DNA from: JBFONV01 sp040779335
Lineage (GTDB): Bacteria > Pseudomonadota > Gammaproteobacteria > Enterobacterales > Alteromonadaceae
Length of the DNA: 64,000 bases
Reading direction: 5' to 3'
NCBI GenBank assembly: GCA_040779335.1
Contig: JBFONV010000001.1
Span: forward strand, 1,116,001-1,180,000
Shown here: positions 18,694 through 27,444 of the stretch, piece by piece
How positions within the stretch are numbered: position 1 is the stretch's first letter
Layout of the letters: the number at the start of each line of letters is the position of its first letter
Translations under genes and position numbers: made by a program
The notes under the pieces: generated by a model
What the model was told of the DNA's origin: nothing
The model's input: the letters and a program-made list of their open reading frames with translations, nothing else
Databases searched by the model: none

Positions 18694-18719
18694 CACAACA
18701 TACTATTCGTCCTGAATAT
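18694..18719. repeat. 26-bp direct repeat, copy 2
   Basis: An identical second copy of the repeat at 18643-18668, directly abutting the terminator at 18720. The period is 51 bp. Confidence 0.85.
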
Positions 18720-18750
18720 AAAAAAAGCCAGATTTTGAATCTGGCTTTTT
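18720..18750. terminator. Bidirectional terminator, greA / yhbY
   Basis: AAAAAGCCAGA-loop-TCTGGCTTTTT gives a T-run on both strands between two convergent genes. Confidence 0.9.
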
Positions 18751-18782
18751 AGTTGAGGTATTGATACTCAAAACACTTAGTT

Positions 18783-19079
18783 TTAAAGTTTAGGAATACG
18801 TATTTTTTTCTCATCAGATTGACGGTAAATAATCAATGTTTTTCCTATGACCTGCACCATAGTCGCCTTTGCTTCACGGCAAATTGCGTCAACGATCAGC
18901 GTTTTTACTTCTCGATCGTCGGTTGGTATTTTAACTTTTATCAATTCGTGATGATTTAATGCATAATCTATTTCTGCAATTACGGCTTCAGTAAGGCCAT
19001 TGTTGCCCAGCAACACTACAGGTTTTAAGGAATGTGCCAGACCTTTTAAGTACTGAATTTGTTTTTTATTTAAGTTCAT
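18783..19079 (-). CDS. yhbY: Ribosome assembly RNA-binding protein YhbY
   Basis: A CRM-domain protein of 98 residues that associates with pre-50S particles. The beginning MNLNKKQIQYLKGLAHSLKP, the GNNGLTE loop and the HELIKVKI strand match YhbY closely. The open frame extends to a TTG at 19085, but the ATG at 19079 aligns with the family start. It stands divergent to rlmE, as in other gammaproteobacteria. Confidence 0.95.
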   Translation of the reverse strand: MNLNKKQIQYLKGLAHSLKPVVLLGNNGLTEAVIAEIDYALNHHELIKVKIPTDDREVKTLIVDAICREAKATMVQVIGKTLIIYRQSDEKKIRIPKL

Positions 19080-19176
19080 TAACAATTTTCGTTACAAGTT
19101 AGCTTGAATTATCACTATTTTACCCTTATCTACTCTGTAATACTAATATAAAGTACGGGTTTGAAAAGCAGAGCGC

Positions 19177-19806
19177 ATGACTAAAAAGAAAATGAGTGTG
19201 AGCAGCGCCAAGTGGATGCAGGAACACTTTGAAGATGAATATGTTAAAAAGGCACAAAAATTAGGACTTCGCTCTCGGGCTGTTTTTAAGATTGAAGAGA
19301 TCAATATTAAAGATAAGTTAATCAAACCTGGCATGAAAGTGGTTGATCTCGGTGCGGCGCCCGGTGGTTGGTCAGAATATGCTGCTAAAGTGGTTGGTGA
19401 AAATGGCCAAGTAGTAGCCTGTGATATTTTATCGATGGATCCCATTGTCGGGGTAGATTTCTTACAAGGCGATTTTCGCGAAGAAGTGATCCTTGATGCG
19501 TTATTAACGCGTATTGGTGGTAAAGATATCGACGTGGTTATGTCTGACATGGCCGCAAATATGACAGGTAATGAAAGTGCTGATTCTGCGCGTAGTATGT
19601 ATTTAGTAGAATTAGCCCTTGATATGTGTAGTCACGTATTGAGAAAAAATGGTGCGTTTGTTGTCAAAGTTTTCCAAGGAGAAGGTTTTGAACAATATAT
19701 GAAAGATGTTCGAGCGGTGTTTACCACAGTAAGAACACGAAAGCCAGAATCGTCTCGTGCGCGATCAAGAGAAGTTTATCTTGTGGCGACAGGCTTTAAA
19801 TTGTAG
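19177..19806 (+). CDS. rlmE: 23S rRNA 2'-O-ribose methyltransferase RlmE (FtsJ)
   Basis: RlmE methylates the 2'-OH of U2552 in 23S rRNA, a late step in 50S maturation. The 209-residue protein has the SAM motif VVDLGAAPGGWSEYAA (about residues 58-73), the DMAANMTG catalytic Asp region (about residue 125) and the VFQGEGF segment with the K-D-K-E-type lysine nearby. Length and motifs are complete. It lies 57 bp before ftsH, the standard heat-shock linked pair. Confidence 0.97.
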   Translation: MTKKKMSVSSAKWMQEHFEDEYVKKAQKLGLRSRAVFKIEEINIKDKLIKPGMKVVDLGAAPGGWSEYAAKVVGENGQVVACDILSMDPIVGVDFLQGDFREEVILDALLTRIGGKDIDVVMSDMAANMTGNESADSARSMYLVELALDMCSHVLRKNGAFVVKVFQGEGFEQYMKDVRAVFTTVRTRKPESSRARSREVYLVATGFKL

Positions 19807-19863
19807 TAAATTAGGTGAAATTATTATTCGCACCATTGTTAAATTCAGCAAGAGGTCATTAAG

Positions 19864-21798
19864 TTGAGCGATATGGCAAAAAATCTTATTTTATGGTTAG
19901 TTATAGCCGTTGTATTAATGTCAGTTTTCCAAAGTTTTACTCCGGGAAGTGGCACTGATCAACAAGTCGATTACACACGTTTTATTCAGGATGTTCGTCA
20001 AGGACAAGTCCGTGAAGCAAATGTTGATCGAAATGGTGTTATTCAAGGAATAAAACGTAGTGGTGAAAGTTTTGTTACTGTCATTCCTGGTGGTTACGAT
20101 CGCGACTTGATCAATGATTTAGTTAAACAAGGTGTTAATGCCACAGGTGAATTACCTGAAGAACCAAGCATTTTAACGTCAATATTCATTTCTTGGTTCC
20201 CAATGTTACTGCTGATTGGTGTATGGATATTCTTCATGCGTCAAATGCAAGGTGGTGGCGGTAAAGGCGCTATGTCATTTGGTAAGAGTAAAGCGCGCCT
20301 GTTAGGTGAAGATCAAATTAAAACTACTTTTGCTGATGTTGCTGGTTGTGATGAAGCCAAAGAAGAAGTGTCAGAATTGGTTGACTACTTAAGAGAGCCT
20401 TCAAGATTTCAAAAACTCGGTGGTCGTATTCCATCAGGGGTTTTATTAGTGGGCCAACCAGGTACAGGTAAAACCTTATTGGCAAAAGCGATTGCGGGTG
20501 AAGCAAAAGTACCGTTCTTCTCTATTTCAGGTTCAGATTTTGTCGAAATGTTTGTTGGTGTTGGTGCGTCTCGTGTTCGTGACATGTTTGAACAAGCTAA
20601 AAAATCAGCGCCTTGTATTATCTTTATCGACGAAATCGATGCAGTAGGTCGTCAACGTGGTGCCGGATTAGGCGGTGGCCATGATGAAAGAGAGCAAACA
20701 TTAAACCAAATGTTGGTTGAAATGGATGGTTTTGAAGGTAATGAAGGGGTTATTGTTATTGCGGCGACTAACCGTCCTGACGTATTAGATCCGGCATTAC
20801 TTCGTCCTGGTCGTTTTGACCGTCAGGTTACCGTTGGTTTACCTGATATTCGCGGACGCGAACAGATCTTAAAAGTACATATGCGTAAAGTCCCGTTAGG
20901 AGACGATGTTAAAGCTTCTGTTATTGCGCGTGGGACACCAGGCTTCTCTGGTGCTGACTTAGCAAACCTTGTTAACGAAGCCGCATTATTTGCTGCTCGT
21001 GGCGGCCGTCGTTTAGTGTCGATGGAAGAGTTTGAGAAAGCGAAAGATAAAATATTGATGGGCGCTGAGCGCAAGTCAATGGTGATGAGTGAAGAAGAGA
21101 AGGAAATGACCGCTTATCATGAAGCTGGGCATGCCATTGTTGGTCGTTTAGTGCCAGATCATGATCCAGTTTATAAAGTCTCAATCATTCCACGTGGTCG
21201 TGCCTTAGGTGTAACTATGTATTTGCCTGAACAAGACAGATTTAGTCATAGCAAACAACATCTTGAGAGCAATATCTCGTCACTTTACGGTGGGCGTATT
21301 GCCGAAGAAATTATTTATGGTGCCGACAAAGTCTCTACTGGTGCGTCAAATGATATCGAGCGAGCCACTCAGCTTGCCCGTAAAATGGTGACACAATGGG
21401 GCTTGTCTGAAAAAATGGGTCCAATGTTATTTGCTGAAGAAGAAGGTGAAGTTTTCTTAGGACGTACGTCAGCTAAATCGCTGCATATGTCAGATGAAAC
21501 AGCGAAAGCCATCGATGCAGAAATTAAAGAATTTGTTAATCGCAATTATCAACGAGCAGAAAAAATATTAAATGAAAATTTAGATATTTTGCATGCGATG
21601 AAAGATGCGTTAATGCATTATGAAACCATAGATGCGCTGCAAATTGATGACCTGATGGCGCGTCGTGAAGTGCGTCCACCGTCAGACTATCATGGCGATA
21701 ATTCCGGCTCAAATGAGCCACCTAAAAAGGGAGAAACGGCTGAAAAGAAAAAGGCCGATCCTGATTTAGGTAGCCCAACCGATATGCCTGCGAAGTAA
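19864..21798 (+). CDS. ftsH: ATP-dependent zinc metalloprotease FtsH
   Basis: FtsH is the membrane AAA+ protease that degrades sigma-32, LpxC and misassembled membrane proteins. There are two membrane segments (about residues 7-23 and 104-124), Walker A GQPGTGKT at 197-204, Walker B with FIDEIDA, the SRH region and the zinc site HEAGH at 419-423. At 644 residues it is complete. A TTG at 19864 sits 8 bp after GAGG and is favoured; the internal ATG at 19873 gives the start known from E. coli but has poorer spacing. Confidence 0.97.
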   Translation: MSDMAKNLILWLVIAVVLMSVFQSFTPGSGTDQQVDYTRFIQDVRQGQVREANVDRNGVIQGIKRSGESFVTVIPGGYDRDLINDLVKQGVNATGELPEEPSILTSIFISWFPMLLLIGVWIFFMRQMQGGGGKGAMSFGKSKARLLGEDQIKTTFADVAGCDEAKEEVSELVDYLREPSRFQKLGGRIPSGVLLVGQPGTGKTLLAKAIAGEAKVPFFSISGSDFVEMFVGVGASRVRDMFEQAKKSAPCIIFIDEIDAVGRQRGAGLGGGHDEREQTLNQMLVEMDGFEGNEGVIVIAATNRPDVLDPALLRPGRFDRQVTVGLPDIRGREQILKVHMRKVPLGDDVKASVIARGTPGFSGADLANLVNEAALFAARGGRRLVSMEEFEKAKDKILMGAERKSMVMSEEEKEMTAYHEAGHAIVGRLVPDHDPVYKVSIIPRGRALGVTMYLPEQDRFSHSKQHLESNISSLYGGRIAEEIIYGADKVSTGASNDIERATQLARKMVTQWGLSEKMGPMLFAEEEGEVFLGRTSAKSLHMSDETAKAIDAEIKEFVNRNYQRAEKILNENLDILHAMKDALMHYETIDALQIDDLMARREVRPPSDYHGDNSGSNEPPKKGETAEKKKADPDLGSPTDMPAK

Positions 21799-21804
21799 CT
21801 GCAA

Positions 21805-21835
21805 AATAAGCCTCGACGTTCGGGGCTTTATTTTA
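21805..21835 (+). terminator. Probable terminator after ftsH
   Basis: Imperfect hairpin AATAAGCCTCGA-loop-TCGGGGCTTTATT with one G-T pair, 7 bp after ftsH. The short T-rich tail makes it weaker than the others. Confidence 0.6.
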
Positions 21836-21883
21836 TGTTTTTTGGTAAAATTTACCATTACGCTTTAATAGAAAAATGTCACT

Positions 21884-22723
21884 GTGAATATACTTACTAG
21901 TCCCGCTAAGCTGTCTTTGAATTTGAACGACATCCAAATAATGGGGATCTTAAATGTCACGCCAGATTCCTTTTCTGACGGTGGCAAATATAGCGAACTC
22001 GATAATGCGCTCTTTCAAGCAGAAAAAATGATAGCAGATGGTGCCAGTATCATTGATATAGGCGGCGAATCGACACGCCCAGGGGCGTTGGAAGTTAACT
22101 TGTCAGAAGAGCTTAACCGAACCATTCCAGTTATTGAGGCGATAAAAAAGCGCTTTGATGTCAATGTTTCAATAGATACCAGTAAAGCACAGGTAATGGC
22201 TGAAGCGATTGCCAATAAGGTTGATTTGATTAACGATGTTTGTGCGTTGCAAAATGATGGTTGTATGGACGTAGTCGCGCAAACTCAAATTCCCGTTTGT
22301 ATCATGCACATGCAAGGGCAACCTCGTACAATGCAGAGCAACCCCCAATACGATGATGTTATTAACGATATTAGCGAGTTTTTTACCCAACGTATATTGA
22401 GTTGCGAGCGTGCCGGCATCGATAAGAATCGTCTTATTTTAGATCCCGGTTTTGGCTTTGGTAAATCGATAAAACAAAATTATCAATTACTCGCAGGATT
22501 ATCGCAATTTAAGTCGTTTGGCTTACCTCTGCTGGCAGGGCTTTCCAGAAAATCGATGATTGGAAACTTGCTTAATAGAGAGGTTGATGAAAGACTAGCG
22601 GGCAGTTTAAGCACGGCATTGATTGCCGCGCAACAAGGGGCAAACATTATTCGAGTGCATGATGTTAAAGAAACCTTGGATGCGATAAAAGTATTACACG
22701 CTGTTGAAACAGCAAATAATTGA
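21884..22723 (+). CDS. folP: Dihydropteroate synthase FolP
   Basis: FolP joins p-aminobenzoate to the pterin pyrophosphate in folate synthesis and is the target of sulfonamides. The 279-residue TIM-barrel protein has the pterin loop GILNVTPDSFSDGG (about residues 20-33), DIGGESTRPGA (about 59-69) and the LDPGFGFGKS segment. It starts at GTG with a weak ribosome binding site. It is placed between ftsH and glmM, as in E. coli. Confidence 0.97.
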   Translation: MNILTSPAKLSLNLNDIQIMGILNVTPDSFSDGGKYSELDNALFQAEKMIADGASIIDIGGESTRPGALEVNLSEELNRTIPVIEAIKKRFDVNVSIDTSKAQVMAEAIANKVDLINDVCALQNDGCMDVVAQTQIPVCIMHMQGQPRTMQSNPQYDDVINDISEFFTQRILSCERAGIDKNRLILDPGFGFGKSIKQNYQLLAGLSQFKSFGLPLLAGLSRKSMIGNLLNREVDERLAGSLSTALIAAQQGANIIRVHDVKETLDAIKVLHAVETANN

Positions 22724-22745
22724 ACAAAAACTGAATAAATAACTA

Positions 22746-22771
22746 TCCGTCATTTAAGAAGTTTTGACGGA
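22746..22771. promoter_or_regulatory. Inverted repeat folP / glmM
   Basis: TCCGTCA-N12-TGACGGA, a perfect 7-bp repeat 19 bp before the glmM start. It would form a hairpin in the mRNA leader. It has no T-run, so a terminator is unlikely. Confidence 0.35.
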
Positions 22772-22790
22772 ATGAGCAAGGATATAAAGA

Positions 22791-24134
22791 ATGTCAGATA
22801 GAAAATATTTTGGCACCGATGGTATAAGAGGCTTAGTAGGTCAATATCCCATTACCCCTGATTTTGTGATGAAGCTGGGCTTTGCCGCAGGTCGAGTATT
22901 AGCGGCACAGGGCACCAAGAAAGTATTAATCGGCAAAGATACCCGTATTTCTGGCTATATGTTGGAGTCGGCCTTAGAGGCGGGCTTTTCAGCCGCTGGT
23001 ATTGATATTGGCTTGTTAGGGCCTATGCCAACGCCAGGTATCGCTTATTTAACTAAAACCTTTCGTGCAGAAGCTGGCATTGTCATCAGTGCTTCACATA
23101 ATCCTTATTATGACAACGGCATCAAGTTTTTCTCGCAAGACGGACAAAAATTACCTGATGAAGTAGAGCTGGCGATTGAAGCTGAGCTTGATAAAGAAAT
23201 GTCTTGTGTAGATTCGGCGTTATTGGGCAAAGCAACGCGTATTGAAGATGCTGCGGGTCGCTATATCGAGTTTTGTAAAAGTAACTTTCCCAGCCAATTT
23301 TCATTAAATCATTTAAAAATAGTGGTCGATTGTGCCAATGGTGCAACTTATCACATTGCGCCCGATGTGTTCAGAGAGCTCGGTGCTGAAGTTATTGCCC
23401 TTGCCAGTCAACCAAATGGTAAAAATATCAATGATGGTTGCGGCGCAACTTCAATGGATATGATCAGTAAAGCTGTGGTTGAACACCAAGCCGATCTTGG
23501 TATTGCGCTTGATGGCGATGGTGATCGCTTAATGATGGTTGATCACACCGGTTATGTTGTTGATGGTGATGAAGCGGTATTTGTTATCGCCTCACACGAT
23601 TTAAAAAACGGCAGTATGCGCGGTGGCGTGGTTGGTACACTGATGAGCAATATGGGGCTCGAATTAGCTTTAGCTGATATGGGGGTGCCATTTATGCGCA
23701 GTAAAGTCGGTGATCGTTATGTCATGGAAACGTTAAAGCAAAATGGCTGGCAGTTGGGAGCAGAAAACTCTGGTCATGTCATTAACTTGAATCACACCTC
23801 AACGGGTGATGGTATTATTGCCGCGTTAAATGTCTTAACCGCTATTTGTGGCACAGGTAAAAGCTTGTATGAATTACGCCAAGGCATGACCAAACTTCCA
23901 CAAGTGCTGGTTAATGTTAGATTTTCAGGTGACAGCGATCCAATATCATCTGATAATGTTATTGACGCCGTAGCTCGTGTTAATGAAAAATTAACGGGAA
24001 GAGGGCGAGTGCTACTGCGAAAATCAGGTACAGAACCTTTGATCCGAGTGATGGTTGAAGGACCCGATTTTAACGAGGTTACTGCATTAGCAAATGAAAT
24101 AGCTGAAGTAGTAAAATTAGTGACTCAGAATTAA
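22791..24134 (+). CDS. glmM: Phosphoglucosamine mutase GlmM
   Basis: GlmM converts glucosamine-6-phosphate to glucosamine-1-phosphate for UDP-GlcNAc synthesis. The active-site loop ISASHNPYYDNG places the phosphoserine at Ser102. The metal-binding DGDGDR loop and the C-terminal RKSGTEPLIRVM phosphate-binding loop are intact. The 447-residue length is standard. It is preceded by AAGGA and a small inverted repeat and follows folP, as in the E. coli order. Confidence 0.98.
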   Translation: MSDRKYFGTDGIRGLVGQYPITPDFVMKLGFAAGRVLAAQGTKKVLIGKDTRISGYMLESALEAGFSAAGIDIGLLGPMPTPGIAYLTKTFRAEAGIVISASHNPYYDNGIKFFSQDGQKLPDEVELAIEAELDKEMSCVDSALLGKATRIEDAAGRYIEFCKSNFPSQFSLNHLKIVVDCANGATYHIAPDVFRELGAEVIALASQPNGKNINDGCGATSMDMISKAVVEHQADLGIALDGDGDRLMMVDHTGYVVDGDEAVFVIASHDLKNGSMRGGVVGTLMSNMGLELALADMGVPFMRSKVGDRYVMETLKQNGWQLGAENSGHVINLNHTSTGDGIIAALNVLTAICGTGKSLYELRQGMTKLPQVLVNVRFSGDSDPISSDNVIDAVARVNEKLTGRGRVLLRKSGTEPLIRVMVEGPDFNEVTALANEIAEVVKLVTQN

Positions 24135-24169
24135 TCAATTCAGTAAGGTTGAGGTTGAATATTAACCAA

Positions 24170-24209
24170 ATGAACAAGATATTAACCATAATACTTGTAT
24201 CTTGTTCAT
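24170..24209. promoter_or_regulatory. 12-bp inverted repeat glmM / tpiA
   Basis: ATGAACAAGATA and its exact complement TATCTTGTTCAT are separated by 16 bases, in the 116-bp gap before tpiA. There is no T-run after the hairpin. It could be an operator, an mRNA processing hairpin or a weak terminator. Confidence 0.45.
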
Positions 24210-24250
24210 AGGTTAGTTAATATCTCGCCGCTTTGATTTAGGAAAGATAA

Positions 24251-25021
24251 ATGAAAAGACGTGCAATAGTTGCGGCTAATTGGAAAATGAACGGTAATTT
24301 CCAATTAATCAATGAAATGGCGAGTGCTTTAAAAGAAACAGAACTTGCTGATAATGTTGATATTGTTGTCTGTCCAAGCTTTCCTTATTTAGCTGCTTTT
24401 ACCGAATCTTTTAAAGTTGAACAACTAAGTGCTAGTTTTCACTTGGGTTCACAAAATGTCAGTGAACATAAAAGTGGTGCATATACGGGAGAAGTTTCTA
24501 CCGATATGTTGCGTGAATTGTCCGTTGAATTTATCATCGTTGGACATTCAGAGCGCAGAAGTATATATAAAGAAACCAGTACGCAAGTCGCTCATAAAGT
24601 AAAAGCAGTACTTGATGCTGGGCTGACTCCTATTTTATGTATCGGCGAAAGTGAAGCTGAGCGTGTTGCAGAGCAAACAGAGACTGTTCTGGCATCTCAA
24701 TTGCAACCGGTAATAGACGAAGTCGGGATTACAAAATTTGCTGAAGTTGTTATTGCTTACGAGCCTGTATGGGCAATAGGTACAGGAAAAACAGCTTCAC
24801 CTGAAATGGCACAGCAAACACATCAATTTATTCGTCAGTTTTTAGCAAGTGAAAATGCTGAAATAGCGGATAAAGTGCCATTGTTATACGGCGGCAGTGT
24901 TAATGCTGCAAATTGTAAAGAATTGTTCGCACAAACTGATATAGACGGTGGTCTTATCGGTGGTGCCAGTTTAAAAGTCGACGAATTTAAAATAATTTGT
25001 TCGGCAGCTAAAGGATCATAA
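24251..25021 (+). CDS. tpiA: Triosephosphate isomerase TpiA
   Basis: TpiA interconverts dihydroxyacetone phosphate and glyceraldehyde-3-phosphate. The 256-residue TIM barrel carries the catalytic residues Lys12 (NWKMNG), His99 (GHSERR) and Glu171 (AYEPVWAIGTG), and the phosphate-binding GGSV near the C-terminus. It has a strong AGGA ribosome binding site. It overlaps functionally with secG, which starts 4 bp after the stop. Confidence 0.98.
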   Translation: MKRRAIVAANWKMNGNFQLINEMASALKETELADNVDIVVCPSFPYLAAFTESFKVEQLSASFHLGSQNVSEHKSGAYTGEVSTDMLRELSVEFIIVGHSERRSIYKETSTQVAHKVKAVLDAGLTPILCIGESEAERVAEQTETVLASQLQPVIDEVGITKFAEVVIAYEPVWAIGTGKTASPEMAQQTHQFIRQFLASENAEIADKVPLLYGGSVNAANCKELFAQTDIDGGLIGGASLKVDEFKIICSAAKGS

Positions 25022-25025
25022 GAAG

Positions 25026-25430
25026 ATGTTGTATCAAGTATTAATTATCGTATATTTAATTGTTGCATTATGCCTGATTGGATTGGTCTTAATCCAGCAA
25101 GGTAAAGGCGCAGACATGGGGGCATCATTTGGTGCAGGTTCTTCGGCGACAATTTTTGGTTCAAGTGGCTCAGGTAACTTTTTAACCAAAGCAACAACTT
25201 GGTTAGCTATTGCGTTTTTTGCTATCAGCCTAGTTTTAGGTAACTTGACTGCTAATCGCGTTAAGGCAACTGACGAGTGGAATAACTTAGAAACACCTGT
25301 CGAGCAAACAATCCCTGCTGATAGCATTCCAAGTGAAAGTGCTGAGCCAGTGTCAAATTCTGATGTTCCAGCAGCTAACGAAGATGTTCCTGCTGCAGAT
25401 AAAAAAGACGATAGCGACGTACCAAACTAA
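25026..25430 (+). CDS. secG: Protein translocase subunit SecG
   Basis: SecG is the auxiliary subunit of the SecYEG channel. There are two membrane segments (about residues 3-22 and 55-75) around a Gly/Ser-rich cytoplasmic loop (GKGADMGASFGAGSS). The C-terminal tail from about residue 85 is acidic and Ala/Pro/Val-rich and longer than in E. coli, giving 134 residues. It is coupled to tpiA and followed 9 bp later by tRNA-Leu, the usual gammaproteobacterial arrangement. Confidence 0.95.
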   Translation: MLYQVLIIVYLIVALCLIGLVLIQQGKGADMGASFGAGSSATIFGSSGSGNFLTKATTWLAIAFFAISLVLGNLTANRVKATDEWNNLETPVEQTIPADSIPSESAEPVSNSDVPAANEDVPAADKKDDSDVPN

Positions 25431-25438
25431 ATAAATTT

Positions 25439-25523
25439 GCAGATGTGGTGGAATTGGTAGACACGCCATCTTGAGGGGGTGGTGCCGCGAGGCGTGAGGG
25501 TTCGAGTCCCTCCATCTGCACCA
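25439..25523 (+). tRNA. tRNA-Leu (anticodon GAG)
   Basis: An 85-nt tRNA with encoded CCA. The acceptor stem GCAGATG pairs with CATCTGC. The D-loop AATTGGTAGA, a five-pair anticodon stem CCATC/GGTGG enclosing loop TTGAGGG (anticodon GAG at 25473-25475), a long variable arm (class II, as for leucine) and the T-arm GAGGG-TTCGAGT-CCCTC are all present. It reads CUC and CUU codons. It follows secG, as in E. coli. Confidence 0.97.
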
Positions 25524-25551
25524 AATACAGGTTCATTAAGAGCCAATAAAG

Positions 25552-25593
25552 ACCGGAATAACCTATTTAAACAAGGTGTTCCGGTTTTTTTAT
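25552..25593 (+). terminator. Terminator after secG / tRNA-Leu
   Basis: ACCGGAA...ACCT paired with AGGT...TTCCGGT (one internal bulge), followed by a run of seven T. Confidence 0.85.
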
Positions 25594-25708
25594 GTCCAAT
25601 TAAAACTAAACGGCTAACAACTCACCGTTGTTTTGATCCGCAACCTAATAAGCATAGTGTTTAATGTCGAATTGTCTTTTACAAATGATGCTCAATTAGA
25701 GGTGACAT

Positions 25709-27259
25709 TTACCATGTTTCAGGATCAATACCAGCCTGCTCTAGTTGAATGCTAAGCGGGCTTAATTCTTCTTGGTAATGTCGCCATAGCTCAACCGATG
25801 ATTGATAAATTTCACCTCTAACCTGCGCTGAACTAGCCGTTGCGCTTGCGTGTTTATTATTTTGTAATTGCAGGTAATCGTCGCGCCACTCTATATCGAG
25901 AAAGTTAAATGCTTGCTTGCTAACCTTTGCCGGAGATGTGACTAATTGTTCGTAATTTATTTCAATGAAGTTGTTTGCGTTAGCTTGTTGCCAATGAGTC
26001 ATTAATTTTCGATAAGCAAGGTAGTATTTTGCCAAGTTATTTAAGTCGTACGAAAAAGGGTAGGCTTGACCAAAACTGGTTTTATAGATGGCGTAACACG
26101 CGGCCATGGGCGAGCGCGTTAAGTGGATTATCTTTGCGTTGGGAAGCGCTCGTTGAATTAATCCGGTATAAAGAAAATTAAGCGGCATTTTATCAATAAA
26201 CTTAGCGCTGTTTTTCGTTAGCGCTTTAGTACTTTGCAAGTAATCTTTGCCAAGCTGGTCAAAGTCGATGCTAGCAGAATGCGCAATCAGGTCTAATTTA
26301 TTGGTTAGAGGGACCTTACTGTGTTTGGTCACCGCAAGGGTTAGGCACGAGGAAAAATCATGTAATTCACCGGCCGCAAATACTTCATTATCTTGGCTAA
26401 TAATGCGCTCTAATAATGTTGTACCTGTTCTTGGTAATCCAACAATAAAAATAGCTTGAGTATCGCTTATATCAGTACTTTTAGTTGTGACACTATGGTG
26501 GCCAGTTTTGTAGGTTGTTGTTATGCAGTTGAACGCTTCAATGTCATTGTCTACATCGTATTGGGTAAACTCTTTTCTTATGTCGTTTGCCTGTTTTAGC
26601 TGTTTAAACGATTCACTATATTCTTGGCAATCTTCTTGCTCTTTGGCAAGGGCAAACAGCAACTTACTTTGTGCATCTTTACTGTTATTTGTTGCAATTA
26701 ATGCTTTAAGCTCAGCGATGTTGTTGCTATCTGTCGACATTTTTTTCAGTAATGATCTTGCGAGATAAGCATCCCAATCTTTTGGATTTAATGCCAGCAC
26801 TTGAGCAAATACGTGCTCAGCCTGAGTTAACTCTCCGGTATTTCTTAAACTAGTGGCGTAGTTAAACAGGTACTGGTTATTTTTAGGTTCAAGGTCAACG
26901 GCCTGTTTAAAGCACCGATGTGCACAGAGTAAACTGTTTAATTGGTGAAACTGTAGCCCTAACGTTAGCCAATCTTTTGCTAATAGATTGATGCTTTTTT
27001 CAAATAATTCATTTGCGGTTTGTAAGGCGTGTTCGTTGTTACCAGTATGTATTAAACAGTTAATTTTAAGTAGTTGTACTTGTGGTTGCTCAGGTGCCAG
27101 TATTTCAGTTTTTAGCACTGCTGTTAGTGCTTGAATTGACTGTTTAGTACGTAAATAAAGATCAGTTAGCATATACCAAGCTTGCAAATTGTCAGGGTGT
27201 TCAGCGCAGTATTGTTGGCACTGTGTTAACGCCTGACTTAATCGCCCTTGCTGTATCAA
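25709..27259 (-). CDS. TPR-containing sulfotransferase
   Basis: A 516-residue protein with tetratricopeptide repeats in the first ~240 residues and a PAPS-dependent sulfotransferase domain in the second half. The 5'-phosphosulfate loop GLPRTGTT is at residues 274-281 and the 3'-phosphate region IIHLTRSP follows about 100 residues later. Such proteins transfer sulfate from PAPS to an unknown acceptor; related domains sulfate tyrosines or sugars. The listed start is TTG at 27259 without a good ribosome binding site. The frame stays open and protein-like upstream (TISNPIPLATIKQ) to an ATT at 27295 behind AGGGAG. It lies 185 bp downstream of the TonB receptor, on the same strand. Confidence 0.88.
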   Translation of the reverse strand: MIQQGRLSQALTQCQQYCAEHPDNLQAWYMLTDLYLRTKQSIQALTAVLKTEILAPEQPQVQLLKINCLIHTGNNEHALQTANELFEKSINLLAKDWLTLGLQFHQLNSLLCAHRCFKQAVDLEPKNNQYLFNYATSLRNTGELTQAEHVFAQVLALNPKDWDAYLARSLLKKMSTDSNNIAELKALIATNNSKDAQSKLLFALAKEQEDCQEYSESFKQLKQANDIRKEFTQYDVDNDIEAFNCITTTYKTGHHSVTTKSTDISDTQAIFIVGLPRTGTTLLERIISQDNEVFAAGELHDFSSCLTLAVTKHSKVPLTNKLDLIAHSASIDFDQLGKDYLQSTKALTKNSAKFIDKMPLNFLYTGLIQRALPNAKIIHLTRSPMAACYAIYKTSFGQAYPFSYDLNNLAKYYLAYRKLMTHWQQANANNFIEINYEQLVTSPAKVSKQAFNFLDIEWRDDYLQLQNNKHASATASSAQVRGEIYQSSVELWRHYQEELSPLSIQLEQAGIDPETW

Positions 27260-27365
27260 TTGCTTAATGGTTGCTAGTGGGATTGGGTTTGAAATAGTGG
27301 TCTCCCTATGTTTCGTAACTCATTTAATAACACCTAATATGCTTTGACTATAGGATAATAAAAGC

Positions 27366-27394
27366 AAAGAGGGGAGTCGATACTCTCCCTCTTT
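27366..27394 (-). terminator. Possible hairpin between receptor and sulfotransferase
   Basis: Imperfect inverted repeat AAAGAGGGGAG / CTCTCCCTCTTT in the gap after the receptor stop. The T-rich tail on the minus strand is only partial, so termination may be incomplete and allow read-through into the sulfotransferase gene. Confidence 0.45.
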
Positions 27395-27444
27395 AGTTGT
27401 TTTTATCACGTTAGTCTATAACGCTAGTGTTAGCGTACCAGTGA

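Noticed and set aside
19143..19550. Long open frame antisense to rlmE
   Set aside because: It overlaps the conserved methyltransferase gene over most of its length and its translation has no recognisable pattern.
25439..25523. tRNA-Leu as a phage or island attachment site
   Set aside because: No integrase gene is in the window, and I found no second copy of the tRNA 3' end.
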